Below, one piece after another: positions 51,084 to 59,239 of a DNA stretch of 64,000 nt; within the stretch, counting starts at the first letter, position 1; the number at the start of each line of letters is the position of its first letter. The position numbers and the translations under genes are program-made. The notes below the pieces were generated by a model. It worked only from the letters and a program-made list of their open reading frames with translations. It did not search any database and was not told the origin of the DNA. The stretch comes from Streptomyces netropsis (GTDB taxonomy: Bacteria > Actinomycetota > Actinomycetes > Streptomycetales > Streptomycetaceae): NCBI RefSeq assembly GCF_014203545.1, contig NZ_JACHJG010000004.1:248001-312000 (forward strand). The letters are read 5' to 3'.

Positions 51084-51251
51084 GTCCGAAATACCTTCCG
51101 GGCTGCACCGGTCCAACGGTTCCGTACATCTGTGTTGTCACCGTATGAACTCCGTTGCAAACAGGGACGGTTCGCATCCGGGGGTGGCCGGGTATCACCT
51201 GGCAAGGAGGAGAACACGCCAATTGCCGGTCAAGCGCGAGGAGTTGTGGAC

Positions 51252-51977
51252 ATGTCGTGCTGGTTCGAGGGACCGCTCGCCGCCTTCGACACCGAGACCA
51301 CGGGGGTCGATGTCGAGAATGACCGGATAGTGTCGGCGGCTCTCGTGCTGCAGTCGCAGTCGGGGGCCGCGCCGATCGTCACCAGTTGGCTGGTGGATCC
51401 GGGGGTGCCGGTGCCCGAGGGGGCGACGGCGATACACGGTCTGACGGATGAGTACCTCCAGCGGAACGGGCGCTGGCCGGCTCCGGTGATGGAGGAGGTG
51501 GCGCGGGCGCTCGCGCGGCAGTCGGCGCGGGGGGTGCCGCTGGTCGTGATGAACGCGCCGTTCGATCTGACGCTGCTGGACCGCGAGTTGCGGCGGCACC
51601 GGGCGACGCCGCTGTCGGAGTATCTGGGGGTCACGCCGTTGTGCGTGCTGGATCCCTGGGTGCTCGACAAGCATCTGGACCGGTACCGCAAGGGGCGCCG
51701 CACGCTGACGGATCTGTGTGCGCAGTACGGCGTGGAGCTGACGGGCGCCCATGACGCGGCGGCGGATGCCACGGCGGCGCTGGAGGTGGTGCGGGCGGTG
51801 GGGCGCCGGTTCTCGGCGCGGCTGGAGCGGCTGAGCCCGGCGGAGCTGCACACGCGGCAGGCGGTGTGGCACTCGGCGCAGGCCCGTGGCCTTCAGGCGT
51901 GGTTCGCGCGCAACGGCTCGGAGGAGGTGTGCGACCCGGCCTGGCCGCTGCGGCCGGATGTGCCCGCCGCGGCGTGA
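51252..51977 (+). CDS. DnaQ-like 3'-5' exonuclease
   Basis: The 241-residue protein has DEDDh-family motifs: Exo I FDTETTGVDVENDRIVS near residue 13, Exo II VVMNAPFDLTLLDREL near 98, and Exo III ELTGAHDAAADATAALEVV with the catalytic His near 165. HGLTDEYLQRNG is also typical. It is smaller than polymerase III epsilon fusions and lacks a helicase or BRCT domain, so it probably repairs DNA ends or degrades short substrates. ATG 51252 follows GAGGAG. Confidence 0.9.
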   Translation: MSCWFEGPLAAFDTETTGVDVENDRIVSAALVLQSQSGAAPIVTSWLVDPGVPVPEGATAIHGLTDEYLQRNGRWPAPVMEEVARALARQSARGVPLVVMNAPFDLTLLDRELRRHRATPLSEYLGVTPLCVLDPWVLDKHLDRYRKGRRTLTDLCAQYGVELTGAHDAAADATAALEVVRAVGRRFSARLERLSPAELHTRQAVWHSAQARGLQAWFARNGSEEVCDPAWPLRPDVPAAA

Positions 51978-52035
51978 GGCCCTCAGGCGGGCGGTCCGCC
52001 GGCGGTCGCTGCGACGGCCGCTGCGCACAACGCAC

Positions 52036-52067
52036 AAGGCCGGTCCGTCATTTGACGTACCGGCCTT
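52036..52067 (-). terminator. Terminator after tRNA-Val(CAC) 1
   Basis: Arms AAGGCCGGT (52036-52044) and ACCGGCCTT (52059-52067), continued inward by CGTCA-TGACG after one mismatch. It lies 7 bp past the 3' end of the tRNA gene, and also downstream of the exonuclease gene. Confidence 0.85.
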
Positions 52068-52073
52068 CTCGGG

Positions 52074-52145
52074 TGGGCGATACTGGGTTCGAACCAGTGA
52101 CCTCTTCGGTGTGAACGAAGCGCTCTCCCACTGAGCTAATCGCCC
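52074..52145 (-). tRNA. tRNA-Val(CAC), copy 1
   Basis: The 72-nt gene folds as a cloverleaf: acceptor GGGCGAT/ATCGCCC, D arm GCTCAGTGGGAGAGC, anticodon stem CTTCG-CGAAG with loop TTCACAC (anticodon CAC), and T arm ACTGG-TTCGAAC-CCAGT. The encoded discriminator is A, with no CCA. Confidence 0.97.
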
Positions 52146-52208
52146 GAGTGCGTTCCCGGCGTTTCCCCCGGCAACGCAGTGAACAATACAGCCCGTGGCG
52201 GCTCTCCA

Positions 52209-52676
52209 TCAAATCTCCCCCGCCCGGCGCTCCAGGTGCGCGCGCAGTCCGCGTCGTCCGGCGCGCATCATCCACGCGTGGTTGGCGACGAAGAGCGGGC
52301 GGGCGGGCAGCGCCAAGCGCCGCATGAGGGGGCTGCGGGCCTCGACCTCCTGCTCGAAGCGGACGTGGCTGCCCGTGGCGCCGTGAGGCTGCACGGTCCA
52401 GCGGACCCATCCCTCGAGGTCGCCGGTCATGGTGATCTCGAGGATCCGGGCGGCCGGGTCGCGGCGTCGTTCGCGGGCGGTGACGGTGAGGTCGTACGGC
52501 AGGAGGGAGCGGAAGCGTGCGGTGCCGCTGGTCCCGTCGAGGGTGTGCACGTCCCGGACCTGGGGCCACCAGGCGGGGTAGCTCTCCACGGCCTCCAGGG
52601 CGGCGTAGACGGCATCCGGCGGGGCGGGCAGGGTCCAGTCACTGCGGAAGCGGAAGGTGTGGCGGCTGCGGGGCAT
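52209..52676 (-). CDS. SRPBCC-family protein
   Basis: The 155-residue protein has the START/polyketide-cyclase-like fold: FRFRSDWTLPAPPDAVYAAL, YPAWWPQVRDVHTL, ILEITMTGDLEGWVRWTVQP and the long C-terminal helix RRGLRAHLERR. Members bind lipids or polyketides, or act as cyclases. I chose ATG 52676 (MPRSRHTF). No Shine-Dalgarno sequence precedes it, and it lies only 24 bp after the terminator of the upstream tRNA-Val gene. A longer reading runs through a tRNA gene and was rejected. Confidence 0.85.
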   Translation of the reverse strand: MPRSRHTFRFRSDWTLPAPPDAVYAALEAVESYPAWWPQVRDVHTLDGTSGTARFRSLLPYDLTVTARERRRDPAARILEITMTGDLEGWVRWTVQPHGATGSHVRFEQEVEARSPLMRRLALPARPLFVANHAWMMRAGRRGLRAHLERRAGEI

Positions 52677-52699
52677 GGGGGTCAGCGGACACCAAAAAA

Positions 52700-52737
52700 C
52701 CGAGGGTCCGCAAGGGGTTAACCTCGCGGACCCTCGG
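52700..52737 (-). terminator. Terminator after tRNA-Val(CAC) 2, with T-run
   Basis: A perfect 12-bp stem, 52700-52711 with 52726-52737, with a 14-nt loop. On the minus strand it is followed by a run of six T, so it is a classic intrinsic terminator for the tRNA. Confidence 0.93.
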
Positions 52738-52744
52738 TCCGATG

Positions 52745-52816
52745 TGGGCGATACTGGGATCGAACCAGTGACCTCTTCGGTGTGAACGAAGCGCTCTCCC
52801 GCTGAGCTAATCGCCC
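52745..52816 (-). tRNA. tRNA-Val(CAC), copy 2
   Basis: The 72-nt gene is almost the same as copy 1, differing at one D-loop base (AGCGGGAG for AGTGGGAG) and one T-loop base (TTCGATC for TTCGAAC). The anticodon is CAC. It is followed by an intrinsic terminator. Confidence 0.97.
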
Positions 52817-52894
52817 GGGCGCACCGCAAACATTACCGCATGTCAGACGGTGCCTTGGACCATGGCGGCCACCCTGTGCCGGGGCGGGCGGGAA

Positions 52895-53329
52895 TCAGTC
52901 GCGGACCTTCCACGGCAGCTCCATGCCGAACTTCCACACGTAGACGCCGACGAGCACCGCGATGATCACGAGGCCGACGGTGGTGAGGATGATGTTGCGG
53001 CGGCGCACCTTGGGGTCGAGGGCGCGCTGGGCGGCCTCGGTGACCTTGCGCTTGGTCCAGCGCAGCACGAGCTGGGCCCAGACGAATTCGGTGGCCCAGA
53101 TGGCCATGCCGCCGAAGATCACCAGCCAGCCGGGGCCGGGCAGGGGCAGCATGATGATGCCGGCGACGACGACGGCGAGGCCGACGATGAAGACGCCGAC
53201 CTGCCAGCTCACGTGCAGGGGCCGGGACCGCTTGATGAAGTGCGGCGCCTTCGAGCCGAGAGGCGGCTCGGTTTTGGCGCTGTCCCCCGCCGCGGCCGCC
53301 GCTGGCCGCTCGTCACTCTCCGCGTTCAT
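52895..53329 (-). CDS. TIGR02611-family membrane protein
   Basis: The 144-residue protein has an N-terminal Ala/Glu-rich tail of about 40 residues, then three membrane segments (VGVFIVGLAVVVAGIIMLPL, GPGWLVIFGGMAIWATEFVW and TTVGLVIIAVLVGVYVW). PLPGPGWLVIFGGM is the family signature. Its function is unknown; it is found next to ssgB in streptomycetes. The ATG has little ribosome-binding sequence. Confidence 0.88.
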   Translation of the reverse strand: MNAESDERPAAAAAGDSAKTEPPLGSKAPHFIKRSRPLHVSWQVGVFIVGLAVVVAGIIMLPLPGPGWLVIFGGMAIWATEFVWAQLVLRWTKRKVTEAAQRALDPKVRRRNIILTTVGLVIIAVLVGVYVWKFGMELPWKVRD

Positions 53330-53435
53330 GGGGTCCAACGTACCCGACCGGGAAGTGCTCACCGGTATGGCGGTACAAGCGACGGAACAACACCGCCGTC
53401 CGAGGTATCCGAAGAGCCTCAAAACGGTCAGAGGG

Positions 53436-53459
53436 GTTTACAACGGCACCGTAGGTGGC
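53436..53459 (+). promoter_or_regulatory. Possible stress-sigma promoter of ssgB
   Basis: GTTT (53436-53439) and GGTGGC (53454-53459), 14 bp apart, loosely resemble the GTTT / GGGTAC boxes of SigB-like factors. In S. coelicolor ssgB is transcribed from a SigH-dependent promoter. The -10 match is weak, so this is a suggestion. Confidence 0.3.
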
Positions 53460-53520
53460 ATGTCGATTTCGCCGACGTGCGAATCCCCGAGCGCACACTG
53501 AGCGAAAGGCCCTGGCGCTT

Positions 53521-53934
53521 ATGAACACCACGGTCAGCTGCGAGCTGCACCTGCGCCTCGTCGTGTCGAGCGAGTCCTCACTGCCTGTACCCGCAGGGCT
53601 GCGTTACGACACGGCCGATCCGTATGCCGTGCACGCCACCTTCCACACCGGAGCCGAAGAGACGGTCGAATGGGTCTTCGCGCGAGATCTGCTCGCCGAA
53701 GGGCTGCATCGTCCCACCGGCACCGGCGACGTCCGTGTCTGGCCGTCCCGCAGCCACGGTCAGGGCGTCGTCTGCATCGCGCTGAGCTCTCCGGAGGGGG
53801 AAGCCCTGCTGGAGGCCCCGGCGCGAGCCCTGGAGTCGTTCCTGAAGCGGACCGACGCCGCCGTCCCGCCGGGCACCGAGCACCGGCACTTCGACCTGGA
53901 TACGGAGCTGTCCCACATCCTGGCCGAGAGCTGA
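53521..53934 (+). CDS. ssgB: Sporulation regulator SsgB
   Basis: SsgB brings FtsZ to the sites of sporulation septa in aerial hyphae. The 137-residue protein starts NTTVSCELHLRLVVSSESSL and has the SsgA-like fold (DPYAVHATFHTGAEETVEW, ARDLLAEGLHRPTGTGDVRV, and the end DLDTELSHILAES). It is essentially identical to the S. coelicolor protein I recall. ATG 53521 is preceded by GAAAGG. Its presence places the organism among sporulating streptomycetes. ssgA or ssgG relatives are not in the window. Confidence 0.97.
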   Translation: MNTTVSCELHLRLVVSSESSLPVPAGLRYDTADPYAVHATFHTGAEETVEWVFARDLLAEGLHRPTGTGDVRVWPSRSHGQGVVCIALSSPEGEALLEAPARALESFLKRTDAAVPPGTEHRHFDLDTELSHILAES

Positions 53935-54011
53935 GTCAGGGAGGAATCCGGCCCGACGCGCACCCGCCCACTCGGGGAGGCGGGGTGCGCACCCTCGCAT
54001 ACGGCATGTGC

Positions 54012-54053
54012 ACGGCGCCGTCGCCGCGGATCCACCGCGCGCGACGGCGCCGT
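54012..54053 (+). terminator. Terminator after ssgB
   Basis: A perfect 13-bp stem, 54012-54024 with 54041-54053, extends inward by CGCGG-CCGCG with one bulged base. It lies 78 bp past the ssgB stop. Confidence 0.88.
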
Positions 54054-54130
54054 CGCGTGGGGAGCCGCTAGAGTCGGCCCGCAATCGAACAGATGCCGTC
54101 TGTCCCCGGCAGGCCAGGGAGCGAACGCCC

Positions 54131-54697
54131 GTGCTGATCAACCACGACACCCGGTGCGCGCTCAACGCCGTCGTCGAGCTGCTGAACACCGCCCCGGAGG
54201 GGCCCGACGGCCCGGCGGGCGACGGACTGACGGATCTGGCGGCGTTGCGCCGGTTCGTCGAGAGCACGGACCTGAGCGATGTCGGCGCGCTGGGCGAGCG
54301 GGACCTGGCGGCCGTACGGGCCGTGCGGGACCGATTCGCTCAGGTGTTCGCAGCCGGCGACGCGCGGAAGGCGGCGGAGCTGCTGAACGCGCTGGTGGCC
54401 GAGGCCGGGACCACACCGCGGCTGACGGATCACGACGGCTATGACTGGCATGTGCATTACTTCGCGCCCGGCGCCTCGGTCGCCGAGCACCTCGCGGCCG
54501 ACGGCGGGATGGCGCTCGCGTTCCTCGTCGTGGCGGGTGAGCGGGAGCGGCTGCGGCGCTGTGAGGCGCCCGACTGCGGGCGGGCCTTCGTGGACCTCTC
54601 CCGTAACCGGTCGCGCCGCTACTGCGACGGGCGGACCTGCGGCAACCGGCTCCATGTCGCCGCGTACCGGGCGCGCCGCAAGGAAGCGGCGGACTGA
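54131..54697 (+). CDS. CGNR zinc-finger protein
   Basis: The 188-residue protein has an N-terminal ABATE-like domain (residues 1-130; FAPGASVAEHLAADGGMAL) and a C-terminal zinc finger, RRCEAPDCGRAFVDLSRNRS then RYCDGRTCGNRLH, giving the CGNR motif. Such proteins are thought to bind nucleic acid and act as stress-linked regulators. The GTG at 54131 gives LINHDTRCALNAV. It is downstream of ssgB after a terminator, so it likely has its own promoter. Confidence 0.9.
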   Translation: MLINHDTRCALNAVVELLNTAPEGPDGPAGDGLTDLAALRRFVESTDLSDVGALGERDLAAVRAVRDRFAQVFAAGDARKAAELLNALVAEAGTTPRLTDHDGYDWHVHYFAPGASVAEHLAADGGMALAFLVVAGERERLRRCEAPDCGRAFVDLSRNRSRRYCDGRTCGNRLHVAAYRARRKEAAD

Positions 54698-54738
54698 GAC
54701 CCGCGCGGCCGCCGGGGCCGCGGGGGCGGTGCGGCGGG

Positions 54739-54879
54739 TCACCAGCGGTACAGATCGTGCAGGCCGGTCAGGAAGATCAGGGTGCCGACGAAGGCGAGAA
54801 ACAACATCAGCGGCGGTTGGGAGAGCGCGAAAAGACATCCGCGCGGCTCCTCGGTCAGCTCGGCGGGTTCATCGTTCAT
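54739..54879 (-). CDS. Small single-helix membrane protein, 46 residues
   Basis: The peptide begins MNDEPAELTEEPRGCLFALS, an acidic cytoplasmic tail with one Cys, then one membrane helix (PPLMLFLAFVGTLIFLTG) and ends LHDLYRW. The ATG has AGG five bases upstream. No family is recognised. Codon use follows the high-GC third-position pattern of its neighbours, and the hydrophobic segment is compact, which supports a real gene. It lies between the CGNR gene and the membrane protein at 54948, on the same strand as the latter. Confidence 0.65.
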   Translation of the reverse strand: MNDEPAELTEEPRGCLFALSQPPLMLFLAFVGTLIFLTGLHDLYRW

Positions 54880-54947
54880 CTCCGCCTGATCATGGCGTAG
54901 CCGGAGGCGGTGATCTTACCAATGCGCCTCCGCGGCACGTCAGTTCA

Positions 54948-55400
54948 TCAGATTCCGTGCTTCTTCAGGATGGCCTCGATGTCGGAGAAGTCGTCGCCGC
55001 CCGCCCCCGGCTTGCCCTTGGCCTTGGCCTTGGGTGCCCGCGCGGTACGGCCGGGACCCAGGGAGGGTGCGGCGGCAGCGGGGGCCACGGCCTCGGGCCG
55101 CTCGGCGGCGGCCGCCCGGCGCTCCTTGCGGGTGCCCGTGGTGCCGCCGCGGCGCTCCACCGCCCTGGTGATCATGAACAGTGCGACGGAGAGCGCGAGC
55201 ACGCCGAAGCCCGCCCAGACACTGGGCTTGAGGACCAGGTCCGTGACCCAGTCGATGATGCCGGTCATGACCAGGCCGACGGGTATCAGGGCATAGGCCG
55301 CGATGCGGGTCGCGGCGAGAAAACGCTTGCGGTAAGCCGTCAGCAGGGCGATGCCCAGGCCGGCCGCTGACACCGCGGCGCAGACGGTCGAGATCAACAT
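54948..55400 (-). CDS. Conserved membrane protein, 150 residues
   Basis: Three hydrophobic segments are visible: STVCAAVSAAGLGIALLTA, IAAYALIPVGLVMTGIIDWV and VWAGFGVLALSVALFMITRA. A basic, Ala/Pro/Lys-rich C-terminal tail ends GDDFSDIEAILKKHGI, a short amphipathic helix conserved in streptomycetes. I know no function. ATG 55400 has CTGGAGGA upstream. Confidence 0.85.
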   Translation of the reverse strand: MLISTVCAAVSAAGLGIALLTAYRKRFLAATRIAAYALIPVGLVMTGIIDWVTDLVLKPSVWAGFGVLALSVALFMITRAVERRGGTTGTRKERRAAAAERPEAVAPAAAAPSLGPGRTARAPKAKAKGKPGAGGDDFSDIEAILKKHGI

Positions 55401-55591
55401 CCGGTCCTCCAGCCGTGGGGCTCCTCCTGTCCATCCTGCACCGGTCGGTGCGAGGCGGGCCAGGATCGGGGCCGGGATCGGGGGGATCTAGGGGTTGGGC
55501 AGGGGCGCTCTCCTCCTCAGGGCCGAGGGGGCCCGGCCTCGGGGCCGGGCCGGAGGCCGACCGGGAGGGCGCGGGCTGGAAGACTGGCCCC

Positions 55592-56113
55592 ATGAGCGAT
55601 GCCGACACCGACCGCACCACCCGCCCCGTCCGCCCCGTCCTCGATGTCTGGTGCGAGCTGCAGTGCCCCGACTGCCGCAAGGCCCTGGACGACCTCCACG
55701 CGCTGCGTGCCCGCTACGGCGACCGCCTGGAGATCCGGCTGCGGCACTTCCCGCTGGAGAAGCACAAGCACGCCTACGCGGCCGCGCAGGCCGCCGAGGA
55801 GGCCGCCGATCAGGGCCAGGCCTGGCCGTACGTCGAGGCCGTGCTGGCGCGGGCCGAGGAGCTGGGCGAGCGGGGCGAGAAGCTGCTCGTGACGGTGGCG
55901 GAGGAGCTGGGCCTGGACGCCGAGGAAGTCGACACCGCGCTCATCGACGGGCGGCACCTGCTGATCGTCGACGCGGACCAGGCCGAGGGCAAGGCGATCG
56001 GGGTGACGGGCACGCCCACGTACGTCATCGACGGTCAGCGGCTGGACGGCGGTCAGAGCCAGGAGGGGCTGCGGGAGCGCATCGAGGAGATCGTGGACCG
56101 GCTGCTGGGTTAG
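55592..56113 (+). CDS. DsbA-family thioredoxin-fold protein
   Basis: The 173-residue protein has the active-site CPDC in WCELQCPDCRKAL near residue 30, then the inserted helical domain and the cis-Pro segment GVTGTPTYVIDGQ near residue 140. There is no signal peptide, so it is likely cytosolic, closer to FrnE/DsbA-like oxidoreductases. It is convergent with the GNAT gene and their ends overlap by four bases. Confidence 0.9.
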   Translation: MSDADTDRTTRPVRPVLDVWCELQCPDCRKALDDLHALRARYGDRLEIRLRHFPLEKHKHAYAAAQAAEEAADQGQAWPYVEAVLARAEELGERGEKLLVTVAEELGLDAEEVDTALIDGRHLLIVDADQAEGKAIGVTGTPTYVIDGQRLDGGQSQEGLRERIEEIVDRLLG

Positions 56114-56946
56114 AGCAGCGCCTTGTACAGGTGGAAGACGGTCGGCCGGTAGCCCAGCGACTCGTACAGGCGCAGCGCCGGAGTGTTGTTCGCGAAGACG
56201 TTGAGGCCGAGGAGGCGGGCACCGGCCGCCAGGGACTGCGTCTCCGCCAGCTGCATCAGTGACCGTCCGTGCCCCCGGCCCCGGTGTTCCTCGGCGGTCT
56301 CGACGTCGTAGACGTACGCGCCCGGCTCGTCCGGGCCGCCCTCCCGGAGGGTGATCCAGAGGGTGCCGACGGTGGTGCCGTGGTGGGTGAGGACGCTGAT
56401 CAGCGTGCCGGGGGTGGCGAGGCCCGCGGGCAGCGCGCCGGCGTGGTCGGCCTCGGCCTTGGCGTGCGCCTGGTCGGCGGGGACGCCGCGGCTGATCCAG
56501 TCCTGGGCGTACGCGGCCTTGGCCCGCTCCTGCCAGACGGCGAACTCGGCCTCGGTCATCGGCCGCCCCTCCGCGCCTTCGGGCAGCCGGGGAGCGTCGG
56601 TCAGGGGCTTGGCCATGTTGCGGTTGCGCTCGACGTAGCCGAGGGCACCGGCGAGGCCCAGGGCCACCTCGGCATCGGCCTCTATGGACACCTCGACGCG
56701 CTCGCAGCCCCAGCCGCGCAGCACTTCCTCGGCGGCGAGGGCGGCGACGGTGGCGCGGCCGCGGTGCCGGTCGCGTTCGTCCACGGCGAGGTGGGCGATC
56801 CTGCCGACGCGGGGGCCGAAGCGACGGTCCGTGGTCAGCTCGACGCGGCCGACGGGCCGGCTGTTGACGCAGATCTCGTAACAGCGGGAGCGGCCTCCGT
56901 CGCCGGTGCGCTGTTCGGGTGCGGTGGGCCGCAGGGTGGTGGTCAC
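56110..56946 (-). CDS. Tandem GNAT N-acetyltransferase
   Basis: The 278-residue protein contains two GNAT domains. The first (residues about 20-115) has IAHLAVDERDRHRGRATVAAL; the second (about 150-278) has DVETAEEHRGRGHGRSLMQL and LGLNVFANNTPALRLYESLG. The two-domain form resembles mycothiol synthase but has no clear specificity motif, so the substrate is unknown. The start is GTG. It is on the same strand as the pabC-pabB pair but 40 bp away. Confidence 0.88.
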   Translation of the reverse strand: MTTTLRPTAPEQRTGDGGRSRCYEICVNSRPVGRVELTTDRRFGPRVGRIAHLAVDERDRHRGRATVAALAAEEVLRGWGCERVEVSIEADAEVALGLAGALGYVERNRNMAKPLTDAPRLPEGAEGRPMTEAEFAVWQERAKAAYAQDWISRGVPADQAHAKAEADHAGALPAGLATPGTLISVLTHHGTTVGTLWITLREGGPDEPGAYVYDVETAEEHRGRGHGRSLMQLAETQSLAAGARLLGLNVFANNTPALRLYESLGYRPTVFHLYKALL

Positions 56947-56986
56947 GTTGGTGTTGTACCGGCCCGGCGGCGTCGCGTCACGGGAT

Positions 56987-57808
56987 TTACGGATCGAGGT
57001 CCGCGCTCGCGTGCTCGTCGAAGATCCGCATGGCCTTCGCGGTCACCGGGCCCGGCGCGTCGGGCAGTTCACGGCCGTCGAGCATGCGCACGGCTTGGAC
57101 GTCGCGGAGGGTGGAGGTCAGGAAGACCTCCTCGGCGCGGTCCAGGATGTCGAGCGGCAGGTCGGTCTCCCTGGCCCCGGTCCACTCGACGACGAGGGCC
57201 CGGGTGATGCCGGGCAGACAGCCGGAGGCGACGGGCGGGGTGTGCAGCTGCCCGTCGAGGACGACGAAGACGTTGGAGCCGGTGCCCTCGCAGAGCGCGC
57301 CGACGGTGTTGGCGAACAGCGCCTCGGAGGCGCCGTGTTCACGGGCCCGGGCGAGCGCGACGACGTTCTCGGCGTACGAGGTGGACTTGAGTCCGGCGAG
57401 GGCACCGCGTTCGTTGCGGGTCCAGGGCACGGTGACGGCGGCCGTGGTGTCGGGGCGCCGGGTGGTCTCGCCGACGGCGACGACGAGCGTGGGCGCGGTG
57501 GTGCCGCGGTCCGAGCCGAGCGGGGAGAGTCCGCCGGTGTAGGTGATGCGCAGCCGGCCGAGCGGCACGGGGTTGGCGCCGAGGACCTCCGCGCAGGCCC
57601 GGCGGACCTCGTCGAGGTCGGGCTCGGGCAGGCCGAGGCCGCGGGCGGAGGTGGCGAGCCGGGCGAGGTGCCGGGTGAGGGCGAAGGGCCGGCCGTGGAC
57701 GGTCTTGAGCGTCTCGAAGACGCCGTCGCCGACCGTCAGCCCGTGGTCGAATACCGAGACGTGGGCGCTGTCCGCGTCACGCAGCGCTCCGTCGAGCCAG
57801 ATCGTCAC
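56987..57808 (-). CDS. pabC: Aminodeoxychorismate lyase (PabC-like aminotransferase class IV)
   Basis: This 273-residue PLP enzyme is expected to release pyruvate from aminodeoxychorismate to give p-aminobenzoate. The class IV features are FDHGLTVGDGVFETL, the Schiff-base Lys in GLKSTSYAENVVALARA, SEALFANTVGALCEGTGSNV and the ending SADLDP. It starts at a GTG overlapping the pabB stop as GTGA. Its adjacency to the chorismate-binding protein favours PabC over branched-chain or D-amino acid aminotransferase. Confidence 0.9.
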   Translation of the reverse strand: MTIWLDGALRDADSAHVSVFDHGLTVGDGVFETLKTVHGRPFALTRHLARLATSARGLGLPEPDLDEVRRACAEVLGANPVPLGRLRITYTGGLSPLGSDRGTTAPTLVVAVGETTRRPDTTAAVTVPWTRNERGALAGLKSTSYAENVVALARAREHGASEALFANTVGALCEGTGSNVFVVLDGQLHTPPVASGCLPGITRALVVEWTGARETDLPLDILDRAEEVFLTSTLRDVQAVRMLDGRELPDAPGPVTAKAMRIFDEHASADLDP

Positions 57809-58878
57809 CGTGGTGTCCCTCCGAGCGGCTGATGGGTTCCCGACGCTATCGCGAGCAGCCGGGCCGCCTTGAGCTCCGTCTCGGCCCACTCGCGCTCGGG
57901 GTCGGAGCCCCAGGTGATGCCGGCGCCGGTGCCGAAGCGCAGGGCCGGGCCGCCGGTGGCCTGCCGGTCGATCCAGAAGGTGCGGATGCCGACGGCCAGC
58001 TCGCCGGTGCCCCGGTCGGCGTCGACCCAGCCGATGCCGCCGCAGTACGGGCCGCGGGGCGCGGTCTCCAGGGCCTCGATGATGCGCAGGGCGCTGGCCT
58101 TGGGGGCGCCGGTGACGGACCCGGGCGGGAAGGTCGCGGCGAGCAGCTCCGTCCAGCCGGCCCCGCCGCCGCGGGGGTCCGCGGGCAGCTCCCCGCGCAC
58201 GGTGGAGACGAGGTGGACGAGCCCGGGGTGGGCTTCGATCGCGCAGAGTTCGGGAACGGTCACCGAGCCGGTGGCGCAGACCCGTCCGAGGTCGTTGCGG
58301 ACCAGGTCCACGATCATGACGTTCTCGGCGTGGTCCTTCTCCAGCAGGTCCTCGGCGGTGCGGCCGGTTCCCTTGATCGGCCCGGACGTCACGGTCCGGC
58401 CGGTGCGGCGCAGGTACAGCTCGGGCGAGGCGGTGGCGACCTCCACGCCGTGGGCGGGCAGGCGGACCGTTCCCGCGTAGGGGGCGGGGTTGCCGTGGGC
58501 GAGCAGCGCGGTCAGGGCGTCGACATCGGCCGCCCCGGGATCGGGCAGTGGTGCGCTCATCACGCGGCAGAGGTTGGCCTGGTAGACCTCGCCGGCCGCT
58601 ATGTGCTCGCGGATGCGTCGTACGCCCGCGGTGTAGGCGGCGCGGTCCAGGGAGCTGGTCCAGGCGTCGGGGGCGGGCCCGCGCCAGCGGCCGGGGGCCA
58701 CCGCGGGGGCGGGGTCGGGCCGTACGTCGCCGAAGCGGGCGCACACGAGGCGTCCCTCGAAGTCCGCGACCACCGCCCACCAGCCCGTGGAGTCCAGGGC
58801 GGCGGGATCACTGGTGACGTCGCGCAGGTCGGTGGCGAGGAGGCCGCCGAAGCGGGCCATGGGAGGGAGGTCGTGCAC
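57805..58878 (-). CDS. pabB: Aminodeoxychorismate synthase component I
   Basis: The 357-residue chorismate-binding protein has the signatures YQANLCRVMSAP, TSGPIKGTGRTAEDLLEKDH, IVDLVRNDLGRVCATGSVTV, FPPGSVTGAPKASALRIIE and YCGGIGWVDADRGTGELAV. It would aminate chorismate with a glutaminase partner (pabA) not seen here. It lacks the Trp-binding elements of TrpE. The start is GTG 58878; an ATG at 58860 is also possible. It uses chorismate, the product of the aro cluster at the other end of the window. Confidence 0.92.
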   Translation of the reverse strand: MHDLPPMARFGGLLATDLRDVTSDPAALDSTGWWAVVADFEGRLVCARFGDVRPDPAPAVAPGRWRGPAPDAWTSSLDRAAYTAGVRRIREHIAAGEVYQANLCRVMSAPLPDPGAADVDALTALLAHGNPAPYAGTVRLPAHGVEVATASPELYLRRTGRTVTSGPIKGTGRTAEDLLEKDHAENVMIVDLVRNDLGRVCATGSVTVPELCAIEAHPGLVHLVSTVRGELPADPRGGGAGWTELLAATFPPGSVTGAPKASALRIIEALETAPRGPYCGGIGWVDADRGTGELAVGIRTFWIDRQATGGPALRFGTGAGITWGSDPEREWAETELKAARLLAIASGTHQPLGGTPR

Positions 58879-59056
58879 GTCAACGAGTCTATGGCGAGGT
58901 CGTCCGGGGCGGTCGGCGTGAACGTCTCGGGGCGGCCGGTGGCCGGAAGGGTGAAAGAAAACCGCAGCAAGCTGGGGAAACGGAATTTGAGCTGGCGCTG
59001 GAATCCGCTAGAGTTCAACACGTCGCCGGGACGCGCAAGCGGACCGGGCAGACACT

Positions 59057-59129
<73 letters not shown>

Positions 59130-59164
59130 CGATGTATGGGGGTCTTCCCGGCCCCCACACTCCT

Positions 59165-59235
59165 GGTGGAGTGGCCGAGAGGCGAGGCAACGGCCTGCAA
59201 AGCCGTCTACACGGGTTCAAATCCCGTCTCCACCT
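59165..59235 (+). tRNA. tRNA-Cys(GCA)
   Basis: The 71-nt gene has acceptor GGTGGAG/CTCCACC, anticodon stem ACGGC-GCCGT with loop CTGCAAA (anticodon GCA), and the U73 discriminator that tRNA-Cys needs. CCA follows at 59236-59238. Confidence 0.97.
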
Positions 59236-59239
59236 CCAA

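Noticed and set aside
52074-52816. The paired tRNA-Val genes as attachment sites of an integrated element
   Set aside because: The interval holds one small chromosomal-type gene and no integrase, so an integrative element is not supported.
52677-52829. N-terminal extension of the SRPBCC gene through the tRNA-Val gene
   Set aside because: It would translate a tRNA and its terminator; the internal ATG at 52676 gives a complete domain.
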